Source: JAEZBP01 sp963832725
GTDB taxonomy: Bacteria; Myxococcota_A; Polyangia; Polyangiales; Sandaracinaceae
Reading direction: 5' to 3'
Assembly (NCBI GenBank): GCA_963832725.1
Contig: CAWHVG010000003.1
Location: 1,922,001 to 1,986,000, forward strand
DNA: 64,000 nt
Shown here: piece after piece, positions 34,153-43,663 of the stretch
Position numbering within the stretch: position 1 is the first letter of the stretch
Layout of the letters: each line of letters begins with the position of its first letter
Translations under genes and position numbers: made by a program
Notes under the pieces: generated by a model
What the model saw: only the letters and a program-made list of their open reading frames with translations
What the model was told of the DNA's origin: nothing
The model's database searches: none

Positions 34153-36472
34153 TGTTTGGCGCCGACTCCCCAACGAGCATCAAGGCACCGTTGTGCAACG
34201 CAAACTCACTATCAGAAAGATGTATGGACGGCATCTCCAGCCGCAGTATTGAACTTTCAAAAGCAACGAGCGCAGTTTCCACAGCGGCCCCCACGCTTTC
34301 CATAGCAAGGCCCACAGCCTTCATCTCCACGAGCACACTCTCCATCTTGGCCCCAACCATCTCAAACGCACTGCCACAGGCCTCGTTCTTGGTGCCCCCG
34401 GTCCATTCCCACACGCTGTCCACGTGCCGCTGCCCTGCCGGAGCGACCGTCGTCCACCCTCCATGCGCGATCAGCGTCGCCGGCCCATCGGTCTGCAAGC
34501 GGATCCCCGCCTTGCCCTCGAGCTTCATCTCGCCCGGCGTGAACATGCCGATGCCGTCGCGGACCTGCTGAACGACCTCGCCCGCGATGGTCTGGGTGGA
34601 GTTGCCTTCGATGTACTCCTGCTTGTCGCCGATGATGGTCTCGCGCTGGCCGTCTTCGACGCGGCGGGTCTCTCCGCCCTGGATCATCTCGGTGAGGCCG
34701 TTCTGGATGGTGCGCGTCTCGCCCATGACGATGGAGTCCTGGGCTTTGCCGAGGATCTGGCGGGTGTAGTCGTTGTCGATCGTCTCCTCGACGTTCTGGC
34801 GGATGTAGACGGTGCGGTTTCCGTCCACGCTCTTGTCCTGGTTGCCGTGGATGATCTCGCGCTGGTCGTTGTCGACGACGTTCGACTGGTCGTGGCGGAC
34901 GTGGGTGCCGTGGTCGTGCTCGACGAGCTCGTGGAAGTCTTTCTGGGCGTGGAGGTAGACTTCTTCTTTGCCTGCCTTGTCCTCGAAGCGGAATTCGTTC
35001 GAGCCGCCGCCGCCCGGTGAGCTGTTCGACTTGAGGGTGGACTTGGTCTTCTCGTCCGGGAGCGGATAGGGCGGGCGGTTCTCGCCGTTGTAGAGGCAGC
35101 CGAGGACGACGGGGTGCTCCGGGTTTCCGTCCACGAAGCTGACGATGACCTCCATGCCGATGCGCGGGAGCGCCATGGCGCCCCAGCCCGGGCCCGACCA
35201 GAGCTGCATGACGCGCAGCCAGCAGGTGCTCTCTTCGTCCGGGCGGCCGTGGCGGTCCCAGTGGAAGTAGGCCTTGATGCGGCCGTGCTGGTCGGTGTGG
35301 ATCTCTTCGCCCGGCGGGCCGACGACGGTCGCCGACTGGAGGCCGTGCACGAGCGGGCGCGGGGTGACGCGCGCCGGGCGGTAGGGGCGATCCGAGGGCG
35401 CGCACTCGAGGCGCTGGTGGAAGGTACCCGGCGCACCCGCGGTCGCGGCCGCCCGCGCTTTGTTCGAGACGATGAGGTAGCCGCCGTCGATGCCGAGGTC
35501 CGGCGCGCCGCTCAGCTCCATGCGGTGGCCGGGCTGCGCCATGAGGACGCTGCCCTCCATGTGGAAGAGGTGCCGCTGCTGCTCGAGCAGCTCGGCGCGG
35601 ATCTGCGCTTGCGCGGCCGCGCTGTTCATCTGGTAGTGGCCATCGCCGTAGCGATGGAAGCTCAGCGCGGCGGCGTGCTCGTACTGGATGAGCCCGGGCT
35701 GGCCGTCCGCCGGTTCCTGCTCGCTCTTCACCTCGAGAGAGGGGTTGGTCCAGTCGTAGCCCTTGATGACGACGCCCGTCGGGCCGATCTGCTCGGCGTG
35801 CTCGGCGCCACAGATGGTCTCCGCCGCCGGCCACTCGCCCGAGATGGACGCGAAGGGCACGGTGCCTCCCTCGTCCGGGTGGAGCAGCGGGCAGCCGCTC
35901 ACGCTGTCACGAAGGACGAGGACCTCCTGCTCGGGCTCGTGGTCGAAGAAGAAGATGATGCCCTCGCGCTCCAGCAGCCGGCCGAGGAACGCGAGGCTCG
36001 ACTCTTCGTACTGGACGAGGAGCTCGTGCTTCTCGTAGCTCTTCTCGCACTCGTTCCGGAGCGTGCGACGGCGCGGGCCGAGCTGCTCCTGGACGATGGC
36101 CTCGACGACCTCGAGCACGGTCTTGTCCTGGAAGATGCGCGAGTCGCGCTGGCCTCCGAGGAGGCCGAGCGCCGGCACGACCTCGAGCTTGATCTGGAGG
36201 CCCTCGACTTCTTCGTGCACCAGCGCGCGCCGGATCAGGCCGCGGAAGGTGCGGCGGTCGACGCCGCGCTGGAGCCAGATGGTGCACTCGGAGTCGAGCA
36301 GCGAGGGCACGTCCGGGTCGGCGCCATGGCAGAGGGCATCCACCTTGGCCAGCGGCAGCGCGTTCAGCGCTTCGTCCAGCTCGATGCTGCGGACGCCCAG
36401 GATGGCGTCGCCGAGGCCTTCGATCTCCAAGCCGAGCTCGACGCGATCCTCGGTCGCGACCATATCGTTCAT
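34124..36472 (-). CDS. vgrG: Type VI secretion spike protein VgrG
   Basis: 782 residues. The N-terminal gp27-like part (VLEVVEAIVQEQLGPRRRTL; YEESSLAFLGRLLEREGIIF) leads to the gp5-like OB region (IHTDQHGRIKAYFHWDRHGR, ESTCWLRVMQLWSGPGWGAM, VIVSFVDGNPEHPVVLGCLY) and then the beta-helix of short repeats (DNDQREIIHGNQDKSVDGNR; ETIIGDKQEYIEGNSTQTIA). The last about 90 residues (EMVGAKMESVLVEMKAVGLA ...) have clearly lower G+C and look helical, a variable tip or cargo dock. It is followed by the overlapping small gene and preceded by DUF4150, DUF3540 and pentapeptide/DUF2169 genes. No T6SS sheath, baseplate or ATPase genes are in the window, so this is an orphan spike locus. Confidence 0.92.
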   Translation of the reverse strand: MNDMVATEDRVELGLEIEGLGDAILGVRSIELDEALNALPLAKVDALCHGADPDVPSLLDSECTIWLQRGVDRRTFRGLIRRALVHEEVEGLQIKLEVVPALGLLGGQRDSRIFQDKTVLEVVEAIVQEQLGPRRRTLRNECEKSYEKHELLVQYEESSLAFLGRLLEREGIIFFFDHEPEQEVLVLRDSVSGCPLLHPDEGGTVPFASISGEWPAAETICGAEHAEQIGPTGVVIKGYDWTNPSLEVKSEQEPADGQPGLIQYEHAAALSFHRYGDGHYQMNSAAAQAQIRAELLEQQRHLFHMEGSVLMAQPGHRMELSGAPDLGIDGGYLIVSNKARAAATAGAPGTFHQRLECAPSDRPYRPARVTPRPLVHGLQSATVVGPPGEEIHTDQHGRIKAYFHWDRHGRPDEESTCWLRVMQLWSGPGWGAMALPRIGMEVIVSFVDGNPEHPVVLGCLYNGENRPPYPLPDEKTKSTLKSNSSPGGGGSNEFRFEDKAGKEEVYLHAQKDFHELVEHDHGTHVRHDQSNVVDNDQREIIHGNQDKSVDGNRTVYIRQNVEETIDNDYTRQILGKAQDSIVMGETRTIQNGLTEMIQGGETRRVEDGQRETIIGDKQEYIEGNSTQTIAGEVVQQVRDGIGMFTPGEMKLEGKAGIRLQTDGPATLIAHGGWTTVAPAGQRHVDSVWEWTGGTKNEACGSAFEMVGAKMESVLVEMKAVGLAMESVGAAVETALVAFESSILRLEMPSIHLSDSEFALHNGALMLVGESAPNNEAASFSNI

Positions 36473-36558
36473 CGCTCACCCCTTCCGAGCGCGCACGAAG
36501 CAACCCACACTGACAAAGACGTCATGACTGTCGACTCTGGTTCCATTGAATCCGGCGC

Positions 36559-36954
36559 TCATGCGCCCATGATGATGACCATCGTCTGACTGGGGACGAC
36601 GCGACATCCGGGGCAGTTGGTGCTGTTCTGGAGGGACATGCTGGTCAGCCTCGTCGCCGGCATGCCCTGGACGAGGACGGTGTTGGCGCCGGTGAGGTGG
36701 CGGCCCGGGCCCATCACGGTTCCCGAGGCGACGCCCATCGCGACGCCGGCGTTGTCGCCGTTGGTCAGGGGGATGATGGTGGCGAGGTTGTGGGCCGGCA
36801 TGCAGCTGTAGAGCACCGCGACCTGGGACGGGATCGCCGTCGGGCCCATGGCGATGTTCGGGTACGGGATCGGGATGGGGCCGACCGGGCCCGGCGTCAG
36901 GCAGACGTCGGGAAACCCCATATCGGTCCCAGCCATTTGACAGTTGCCAAACAT
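36559..36954 (-). CDS. DUF4150 PAAR-like spike-tip protein
   Basis: 131 residues: MFGNCQMAGTDMGFPDVCLT, PVGPIPIPYPNIAMG, NNAVLYSC-like MPAHNLATIIPLTNGDNAGV, then GTVMGPGRHLTGANTVLVQG and a closing NCPGCRVVPSQTMVIIMGA. The P-x-P-x-PNIA and GxxSGxVMGxxR patterns define DUF4150, a PAAR-like protein that caps the VgrG spike. The final cysteine pair may bind a metal. It lies between DUF3540 and vgrG on the same strand. Confidence 0.88.
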   Translation of the reverse strand: MFGNCQMAGTDMGFPDVCLTPGPVGPIPIPYPNIAMGPTAIPSQVAVLYSCMPAHNLATIIPLTNGDNAGVAMGVASGTVMGPGRHLTGANTVLVQGMPATRLTSMSLQNSTNCPGCRVVPSQTMVIIMGA

Positions 36955-36975
36955 GTCCGCTCTTTCTCCGCCTTG

Positions 36976-37578
36976 TCAGCCGAGGTGAATCTGCTCGCCT
37001 TCGAGCTTCACGAGCTCTTCGGCCGTGGTGATCGCGTGCTTGCCGCGCATGCTCAGGACGCCCTCTGCCCGCGTGTCGATGTCGCGGGCGCGGGTGACGT
37101 CCGTCTCTTCGACGACGCGGAGGGCGTGCTTGGTACGCTGGGTCCAGCGCTCGCTGACGGTGTCCAGGGCGTCGAAGATGGCTTCGAGGGCGCCGCCGTG
37201 CGCGCGGACGCTGTCGCCGAGGTAGGAGAGCTCGTCCACGAGCACGCCCCCGACGCGGGCCCGGATGGAAAGTGCGCGGGAGGCCAGGCTCAGGGTGGAG
37301 CTGGTCGCGAGCTCGAGGCCTTCTTTGGCGGCGACGGTGAAGCGGCCTGCGGGGAGCTCGACCTCGAGGTCGCCCTCGCTCGTCAGGCGCGCGGGGCTGT
37401 CGGTGGGGCGCTCGAGCACGCTCAGCACGTAGAGGTCGCCGGCGAACGGGACGGCGAGGAGGACGAGGTCGTCGACCTCCGGCTCGACCAGGCAGCCGAA
37501 CGCGCGGCGGGCGGGGAAGCGGCCCGACTCGGTGTCGACTTCTAGCGCTCCGCGCGCGCTCTTCACGATCGTGCCCAT
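36976..37578 (-). CDS. DUF3540 domain protein
   Basis: 200 residues from ATG 37578: MGTIVKSARGALEVDTESGR, RAFGCLVEPEVDDLVLLAVP, LEVELPAGRFTVAAKEGLEL, ending LVKLEGEQIHLG. This matches DUF3540, a regular companion of DUF4150, DUF2169 and VgrG in myxobacterial and proteobacterial spike loci; a structural or chaperone role is inferred from context. The frame extends upstream to an ATG at 37785, but that extension contains two copies of an intergenic palindromic repeat, so the shorter start is preferred. Confidence 0.85.
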   Translation of the reverse strand: MGTIVKSARGALEVDTESGRFPARRAFGCLVEPEVDDLVLLAVPFAGDLYVLSVLERPTDSPARLTSEGDLEVELPAGRFTVAAKEGLELATSSTLSLASRALSIRARVGGVLVDELSYLGDSVRAHGGALEAIFDALDTVSERWTQRTKHALRVVEETDVTRARDIDTRAEGVLSMRGKHAITTAEELVKLEGEQIHLG

Positions 37579-37615
37579 CTCCTGGCGGATGGCTCGGCCC
37601 TCCGGCCTGCGGCTT

Positions 37616-37730
37616 CCACCCACCCCCCGGCCCCCTCCCTGAGGGAGGGGGAGATCACTGGGCCAGCCTTCGCCAGCGGGAGCTTGGCTGCCACCCACCC
37701 CCCGGCCCCCTCCCTGAGGGAGGGGGAGAT
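37616..37730. repeat. Two identical 40-bp palindrome-bearing repeats
   Basis: Identical 40-base copies lie at 37616-37655 and 37691-37730. Each centres on the inverted repeat CCCCCTCCCT / AGGGAGGGGG around a single G, able to form a strong hairpin. They sit between the pentapeptide gene and DUF3540; read in frame they encode LPLPQGGGRGVGG twice. This looks like a dispersed REP/BIME-type intergenic element. Confidence 0.8.
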
Positions 37731-37802
37731 TGCGACGCTGGAGTGTCCGGATCGCTTCGGTCTGTTTTGCTGCTGCTCTTTGCATATACTTCTCCGGCGT
37801 TC

Positions 37803-38856
37803 TCAGATGCTGGGAACGAAGTTCTCGGCTTGGGCGAGCTCTTCGTCGGTGCCTATCGCGAGGGCGCGGGTCGGTCCGAAGCGCGCGCCGAGCTCGTTGG
37901 CGCTGTGGAGCTTGGTCCGGAAGAGGGTGGCCGCCTCGAAGCTCGCCTGGGTCAGGTTCGCGTGGGAGAGGTCGGCCTCGCTGAGGTTGGCGCCGTTGAA
38001 GTACGCCCCCGTGCACTCGGCCTTCTGGAGGATGGCCTGGCGCAGGTCGCAGCCCGAGAGATCGGTCTGCTCGAGCTTGGCGCCGACGAAGAGCGCCTGC
38101 GGGAGCTGCGCGTCGCGCAAGATGGCCCGGCTGAGGTCGGCGCCGATGAAGAGCGCGTTGTGCGCGATGGCGCCGTCGAGCCGGGCGCCGAGCATGGTCG
38201 CGTCCTGGAAGTTGCATTGCCTCAGATCGGCGCGCGCGAGGTTCGCCCCCGTGAGGTCCGACTTCGAGAGGTTGCAGCGGATGAGCTGGATCTGCGTGAG
38301 GTCCATGCCGGCGAAGTTGGAGCCGAGCAGCATCACGGTGTCGAGCTTCGTGCCCGTCAGCTTCGCGGTCCTCAGATCCCACTTGTAGAAGGTGCTCTTG
38401 GCGATCTCGGTTGCCCGAGAGGTCGACCTCGTCGGTGGACTTCGCGAGGAGCGAGGCGCGTGAGAGGTTCGCGCCGCGCAAATCGGTCCGGTCGAGCGTC
38501 AGCTCGGCGCCCTGGAAGCGCTGGAGGTTCGCGCCGCGAAGGTTGGCCTCCGTGAAGTCGATGTTCGCGCCCATGGCGTACTCCCAGCTCGCGCCCTCGA
38601 GGGTGGCGCCCCGGAACTTGCAGCCCTCGATCTGCACGTGCCGGAAGTCGGCCTCGCTCAAGGTGGCGCCCTCGAAGTCGCAGCCGCGCAGGACCGACTC
38701 GCGAAAGGAGACACGCGCGCCGCCGACGTTGCGGAAGGAGACGTTCTGGAAGACGCCGCCGGCGAGGGTCTGGCGGAAGAGATCGGCGCCTTCGAGCGAG
38801 ACGTCACGGATGACTTCGCCGTTGTAGACGCGGGCGGCCAGCTCGTCGGGGGTCAT
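37803..38856 (-). CDS. Pentapeptide-repeat protein, frame broken near 38405
   Basis: The start at 38856 overlaps the stop of the upstream pentapeptide gene. MTPDELAARVYNGEVIRDVS leads into pentapeptide coils (SFRNVGGARVSFRESVLRGC; DLRGANLSRASLLAKSTDEV). Near 38405 one extra G shifts the frame, after which repeats continue (DLTGANLARADLRQCNFQDA; ANLSEADLSHANLTQASFEA) to EELAQAENFVPSI at 37803. About 350 residues of right-handed quadrilateral beta helix. In this locus it probably acts as an adaptor or structural companion of the VgrG spike. Confidence 0.8.
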
Positions 38857-40289
38857 GCTTGCCTCCGGGGCTCGATGCGGACTTTGAGCTGGATGGCGCC
38901 CTCCACCGTGGTGCGCTCGTCGCTGGTCACGCGGGACATGTCGGCGCCGTAGAGGTTGGCGCCGCGCAGGTCGGTGCTGCGGATGTCGGCGTTGGAGAAG
39001 GTCGCCTCCATGAGGTCGGCGCCGGCGAGGCAGGCGAGGGAGAGGTCGGTGCGGACGAAGCGCGCGCCGCGAGCGCGGACGCGGTAGAGCTGGGCCTGCG
39101 TGAGGCGCGCCTCGCTCAGGTCGGCGCCGATCAGCTTCGCCTGCGTGAAGTTCGAGCCGCGCAGGTTCGTGGCGCGGAAGTTCGCGCTCGACAGATCGGC
39201 GCCGCGAAAGTCGCAGCCCTCGAAGAGGGCGCCCTGCACGGCGCGCGCGTTCGCCATCCGCGCGCCCGCGAAGCGCGCCCCGGAGCAGACGCCGCGGAAG
39301 AAGGTGGCGCCTTCGAGGTTCGCGCCCTCGAGGTCCACGCTGGAGAGATCGGCCGCGATGAAGGTGCAGCCCGAGAGGTTCGCGCCGCGGAGGCGGACGC
39401 CTTTGAGATCGATGGGGTCGATCTTCTGCGGAGGCGGCTCGCCGATCTTGGGCGGCTCCTTCTGCGCCGGCATCGCGACGAAGGCGATCTTGGAGAGGTT
39501 CGCGCCCGAAAAATCGGTGTGGTCGTAGACGACCTCGAAGAGCTGGGCCTTCGGCAGGATGGCGCCCGAGAGGTTCGCGCGCGTCAGATCGGCGCCCCAG
39601 AGCGTGGCCCCGCGCAGGTCGGTCGTGATGCCCTCGGTCGTCGTGCCGCGGAGGAGCGCGCGGCCGAGGTTCGCGTTCGAGAAGCGCGCGCCGCCGATGC
39701 TCGCCCGCTCCATGATGGCGTGGGCGAGGACGGCGCCGTCGAAGCGCGCGCCGTCGAGGCTGGCGGCGGTGAAGTCCACCGACTCGAGGAAGGCGCCGCG
39801 GAAGTCGACGCGCGAAAGGTCGAGGCCGGAGAGATCGGCGCCGGTCAGGTCCACGCCGGCCAGGCTCTGGCGATGCGCCACGCGCTCCTCGACCCAGGCG
39901 CGCGCTCGGCTGCGATTCGGCTCCTCCATCGCGGGCGCGCGCTTCTGGTGGTGCGCGTTCCGGACGTACATCTCGCGCTGCTTGTCTTCGCCGAACTTCC
40001 AGCGCTGGTACCACTCCTCGCTCGTCGCGTAGTGATCGAGCTCCGGCACCGGGCTGCCGGCCTGGCGCGCTTCCTCGGCCATCTGCGCGAACTTCGCGCG
40101 CTCGTTGTCGGCGCGGAACTTCGGCGGGCCGATCTGCGTCTCTTTGCGCTCCTCGCGGATGACGTCGAAGTCGAGGCCAACGCTCTCGAAGAACTTCTCG
40201 AGCTTGGCGTCGCTCGCCTCGCGCTCCGCCTCGGCTTGCGCCTTCTGCTCGGCGGCGCGGAACTGGATGCCCTTGATGAACCCGGGCAT
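38853..40289 (-). CDS. Pentapeptide-repeat protein, likely the C-terminal half of the DUF2169 protein
   Basis: From ATG 40289 (MPGFIKGIQFRAAEQKAQAE) come about 140 helical residues (KLEKFFESVGLDFDVIREER) and then a long pentapeptide solenoid, e.g. GVDLTGADLSGLDLSRVDFR, GARFSNANLGRALLRG, GADLSSANFRATNLRGSNFT. No ribosome site precedes this ATG, and the frame continues upstream as AESSRPRIPAA toward the DUF2169 domain, so this is probably one about 895-residue protein with the next entry, split by one missing base near 40315. Overlaps the following gene start (ATG at 38856) by four bases. Confidence 0.8.
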   Translation of the reverse strand: MPGFIKGIQFRAAEQKAQAEAEREASDAKLEKFFESVGLDFDVIREERKETQIGPPKFRADNERAKFAQMAEEARQAGSPVPELDHYATSEEWYQRWKFGEDKQREMYVRNAHHQKRAPAMEEPNRSRARAWVEERVAHRQSLAGVDLTGADLSGLDLSRVDFRGAFLESVDFTAASLDGARFDGAVLAHAIMERASIGGARFSNANLGRALLRGTTTEGITTDLRGATLWGADLTRANLSGAILPKAQLFEVVYDHTDFSGANLSKIAFVAMPAQKEPPKIGEPPPQKIDPIDLKGVRLRGANLSGCTFIAADLSSVDLEGANLEGATFFRGVCSGARFAGARMANARAVQGALFEGCDFRGADLSSANFRATNLRGSNFTQAKLIGADLSEARLTQAQLYRVRARGARFVRTDLSLACLAGADLMEATFSNADIRSTDLRGANLYGADMSRVTSDERTTVEGAIQLKVRIEPRRQA

Positions 40290-40291
40290 GG

Positions 40292-41536
40292 CGGCCGGAA
40301 TCCTTGGGCGGCTCGATTCGGCGGGCCGGGCATCTTCGGCCCGTGCTCGTCGGGATCGAGGCCCAGGCTGGTGAGGAACGCGCGCGCCTTCTCGATCCGG
40401 GCCGTCGCGCCGCGCTGCATGTTCTCTTGGAGCAGGTTCTCGCGCTCCATCTTCTCGGCCGCCGCCTCGATGCCGAGGCCCGAGTGACCGGGCGGCAGGA
40501 GCGGGCTGTCGTCGAGCATGGCGAAGGGGCCTTCGGTCCGATCGCTCCGCTTGCGCTGGACCTCGCGGTAGTGCTCGAGCGAGCGCGGCGCGGCGCTCGA
40601 CTCGGCGGCGACGAGGGCGCACCGGACGTCGCTGGCGTCATCCTCTACGACGTCGCGGAAGCCCTGATAGATGAGGACCAGACGCTCGCGGTGCGGGAAC
40701 ATCCAGATCGTCATCAGCCGGGTCGGTACCTCGACGAAGCTGCCGTCGCGCAGGGTCAGAAAGCAGCGCGTGCTCACGCCGGAGAGGCGCGTCTCGATGC
40801 GGGGCCGGGTCGGGTGGAGGTTCTCGAGGAGGATGGGCTCGTCGCCGGCGAACGGCGTCTGGAAGTGCTGGTCCTCGGAAGCGAGGTTGAAGACCGACCA
40901 GTCGACGTCGTGCGCGAATCCGGGGAAGCCGGTGCGCATCCACTCTTGGTCGTAGGTGCCGAGCTTTTCGAAGCGCTGCGGCCAGGTAAAGTCGATGGGG
41001 CCGAAGCCTGCCGGATCGGGGTGCTCGGTCGGCGAGCCGATCATCGCGCCGGGGATCTCGACGTTGGGCAGCGGGCGCAGCTCGCCGCGGTTCGGGTCCT
41101 CGACGGGGACGAATCCGCGGCCGAGCGGGTTGCGATCGAACCCGGGCCCGCCGAACGCGCGATCCCAGGTGAGCGGCATCTCGGTGAAGAACGCGGGCTC
41201 CGTCGGCACACCCTCCTGCCAGTGCCGATCGCCGACGACGTAGAGGTCCTTCGCCCGCGTCCCGACGGCGGCGCGGACGGGCAGGGTCCGGGTCGGCGTC
41301 GGCGAGTAGGCGTTGCCCATGACCAGGAACTCGCCGCGCGACTTCGGGATGCCGACTTCGAGGGGGAGCGAGCCGAGCTCTTCGGCCGCCATCTTGAAGA
41401 GCTCCTGATCCATCAGGAGCGTCGCGGTCTGGTCGATCGGCACGAAGAGGAGCACCGAAACTCCGAGCCGGAAGCGGCGCTCGTGCTCGAACGGCCGCGA
41501 CAAGAACCCCAGCTTCATCGGCTTGATGACCTTCAT
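40292..41536 (-). CDS. DUF2169 domain protein (N-terminal part of a DUF2169-pentapeptide fusion)
   Basis: Starts MKVIKPMKLGFLSRPFEHER at 41536. The DUF2169 signature runs through residue about 310: LGVSVLLFVPIDQTATLLMD, VMGNAYSPTPTRTLPVRAAV, DLYVVGDRHWQEG, PLTWDRAFGGPGFDRNPLGR, NVEIPGAMIGSPTEHPDPAG, FNLASEDQHFQTPFAGDEPI, TRLMTIWMFPHRERLVLIYQ. Helices follow to about 40315, where the frame breaks. DUF2169 proteins are thought to be adaptors for loading T6SS effectors onto VgrG. It is the first gene of the minus-strand spike locus. Confidence 0.88.
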
Positions 41537-41933
41537 GCGCCCTGGTTACCGTCCTCATCGGCCCGATGAGGAGAGAGTTGTCTGCGGCCCGAAACCAAAG
41601 GGTCTCGCCCGCGTGAGCGGCGCCCCCAGCGAGAAGCTGACGACGCGACGCGACTGCCACGCGGGGTCCCCCACCGAGGGACGTCGGCGCAGAGCATGAT
41701 CGATCTCCGGGCCGCTACAAAGGTCTGAACCGGAGATATTCTGCATCCCCACTGGCCGATTCAGAACGCCTACCATGGGCACCGTCGAATGGCCGAGGCC
41801 TGGCTCCGGCGGGTGGGCGCGGGTCGTCCACCTGTGATGCGCTCGATGACGTGTCGGTCCGGCAACGCGGAGTGCGGACGGTCGCGGCGCCGCCCGGGTT
41901 GTGCGGGCCCGCGCGATTGCGGAAGCTCGCGGC
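41537..41933. other. Intergenic between divergent genes
   Basis: About 400 bases between the DUF2169 gene (minus) and the esterase lipoprotein gene (plus). No coding-like frame. Promoters for both directions are expected here but none was identified by eye. Confidence 0.4.
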
Positions 41934-42872
41934 ATGCAAGACGGAGTCCCCGTGCTGCCCCATTCGCGCGATAGCTTGTTCCTCCTCGTCTCTGCGCTCG
42001 CGCTCGCCTGCGGCGGTCCGCACGGCGGATCCGTCGATGCGTCGGACGTTGGCGACGCCGGCCGGCGAAGCGATGCGGGAGCCTCGATCGTCGGCGATGC
42101 CGGCCCCGACGGTGCTCCCAACGGGGATGCAGGCTCCGCGACCGACGCGGGACCACCGGCCTGCATGCCCGGCGAGCGCACCGGCGCGTCGGGCTCGACC
42201 GACGGCCTGCCCAGCGGCGTCTCCGGGGTCCAGTTCAACGTGCGGACGCCCGCCGACTACGATCCGACGGTGCCCTACCCGCTCATCGTGACCTACGCGC
42301 CGAGCGGAGGAACGGCGGAGTTCATCGAGTCGGCGACCGGGATGACCCCCACCGCGACCGGCGCCGGCTACGTGATCGCATACGTCGACACGGTCTCGCC
42401 GACCGACATCCCCAGCGTGCGCGGGGTCGCTGGCGTCGCCGACCGGATCGCCGCGACCTGGTGCATCGACCGCGACCGAACGTACCTGGTCGGCAGCTCC
42501 GACGGGGCGAGCACGGCGTGGGAGATCGTCCTCAACGACTTCATGGATCCGCCGCCCCGCGCGTTCGCCCCCGCGTCCGCGGGCGTCTCCGGCGCCCTCC
42601 TCGCCTCCGTCGATTGTCGCCCCGAGGCCATCTCGGCGATGATCATGCACAACTCCGGCGATACCGTGTTTCCGATGTACGGCGCGCAAGCGAGAGACTG
42701 GCTGGTCGCGTGCGACGAGTGCAATCCAGCGGGCGCGCCTCTTCCCAGCGGTTGCGTCCCCTACGAAGGCTGCCGCGACGGGGCGGAGGTCCTCTACTGC
42801 GAAGGCACCGGCGGACACGGCCACTGGCCCGACTTGAACGACCAGATCATCGCGTTCTTCGGCCGCCACTGA
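41934..42872 (+). CDS. Lipoprotein alpha/beta-hydrolase (PHB-depolymerase/feruloyl-esterase-like)
   Basis: 312 residues. SRDSLFLLVSALALACGGPH is a lipoprotein signal, followed by an Asp/Gly/Ala-rich linker (VGDAGRRSDAGASIVGDAGP). The hydrolase core has YPLIVTYAPSGGT, the nucleophile elbow YLVGSSDGASTAW (G-x-S-x-G-like, GSSDG), the acid loop MIMHNSGDTVFPMYG and the catalytic His in GTGGHGHWPDLNDQIIAFFG. This layout fits the LpqC/PHB-depolymerase esterases acting on polyester or feruloyl substrates. Exposed at the cell surface. ATG 41934 is chosen because it leaves an ordinary n-region. Confidence 0.8.
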   Translation: MQDGVPVLPHSRDSLFLLVSALALACGGPHGGSVDASDVGDAGRRSDAGASIVGDAGPDGAPNGDAGSATDAGPPACMPGERTGASGSTDGLPSGVSGVQFNVRTPADYDPTVPYPLIVTYAPSGGTAEFIESATGMTPTATGAGYVIAYVDTVSPTDIPSVRGVAGVADRIAATWCIDRDRTYLVGSSDGASTAWEIVLNDFMDPPPRAFAPASAGVSGALLASVDCRPEAISAMIMHNSGDTVFPMYGAQARDWLVACDECNPAGAPLPSGCVPYEGCRDGAEVLYCEGTGGHGHWPDLNDQIIAFFGRH

Positions 42873-42879
42873 GCTGCAC

Positions 42880-43300
42880 GCGGCCGACCACGACGAAAGG
42901 GTCGACGTAGCCGTCCGTCTCACCGTCTCCGCGCGCTGCCAGCTCGGGGATCGAGCTCGACGATCCCGCCCTCTTCTGCCGACGACGCGCCGGCGGGCGC
43001 GAGCACCACGACGATCGCCGTGGGCATCGAACGCGCCCGAGACCGGCGCGAAGCGCGCACGTGCCATCTAGATGTGCTCGGCGGGGGTCGTAACCCACCT
43101 CGTGGGCGGGACGGGCCCCAGCCGCGGCCCGTACCTCCTCGACGATACTCGGCATCGCCTCGTCGGCCCGAGCCACAGCGGGACCCCATCGCGCTCCGCG
43201 CTTTCTCGGCTCTCCGAATGGATCGGTGCTCTGGGAGGCCCGTCCCCGCGCTGACCGCGGACGAGGTGTTGAACCCGCGCCTGCGCTCGCTACCAAACGT
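42880..43300 (-). pseudogene. Possible eroded gene
   Basis: Minus-strand fragments in three frames look protein-like (ADEAMPSIVEEVRAAAGARP; FAPVSGAFDAHGD; AIVVVLAPAGASSAEEGGIV) but never join into one frame. It may be a decayed gene or a run of indels. No family recognised. Confidence 0.25.
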
Positions 43301-43663
43301 GGACGTGCTCACGATGGCTCGCACTACCGAGGTCGGCGGCGACCGGACGATGGTCACGTGCAGCCTCGCCGAGGGGCGTCTCCGTCCACATCCGCGGGTC
43401 ACCAAACACGGATTACCCGAAAGGGACAGTGGATTAAATCCGCGCATATTTGGCCGTTTTCGACGAGCGATGACGAACATCGGCGCCGTGCATCTTCGCT
43501 GAACTGGACGCGTCTAAAGTGCCTTTCGCGCCCGACTCTCATCGCGACTCGCGCCGGTGCGAGCTGTGTGCCGATGGCGTTCGAGCGCCTGACCCGAGAG
43601 CGCCTTACGCGACGTGACGCTGCCCCGTTCAGATTTCGCTCTTGGTCAGCTACTCTATGATGC
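43301..43663. other. Intergenic, no gene seen
   Basis: About 360 bases upstream of the carotenoid oxygenase gene. The part around 43400-43500 is lower in G+C, as expected for a promoter region, but no clear boxes were assigned. Confidence 0.35.

Noticed and set aside
37616..37730. A rho-independent terminator
   Set aside because: The hairpins are perfect but lack T-runs and are present twice with identical flanks, fitting a dispersed repeat better.
36976..40641. A single 1,221-codon minus-strand protein
   Set aside because: The frame strings together the second pentapeptide gene's N-terminal part, an off-frame reading of the first pentapeptide gene, and DUF3540; the conserved domains show separate genes with indels.
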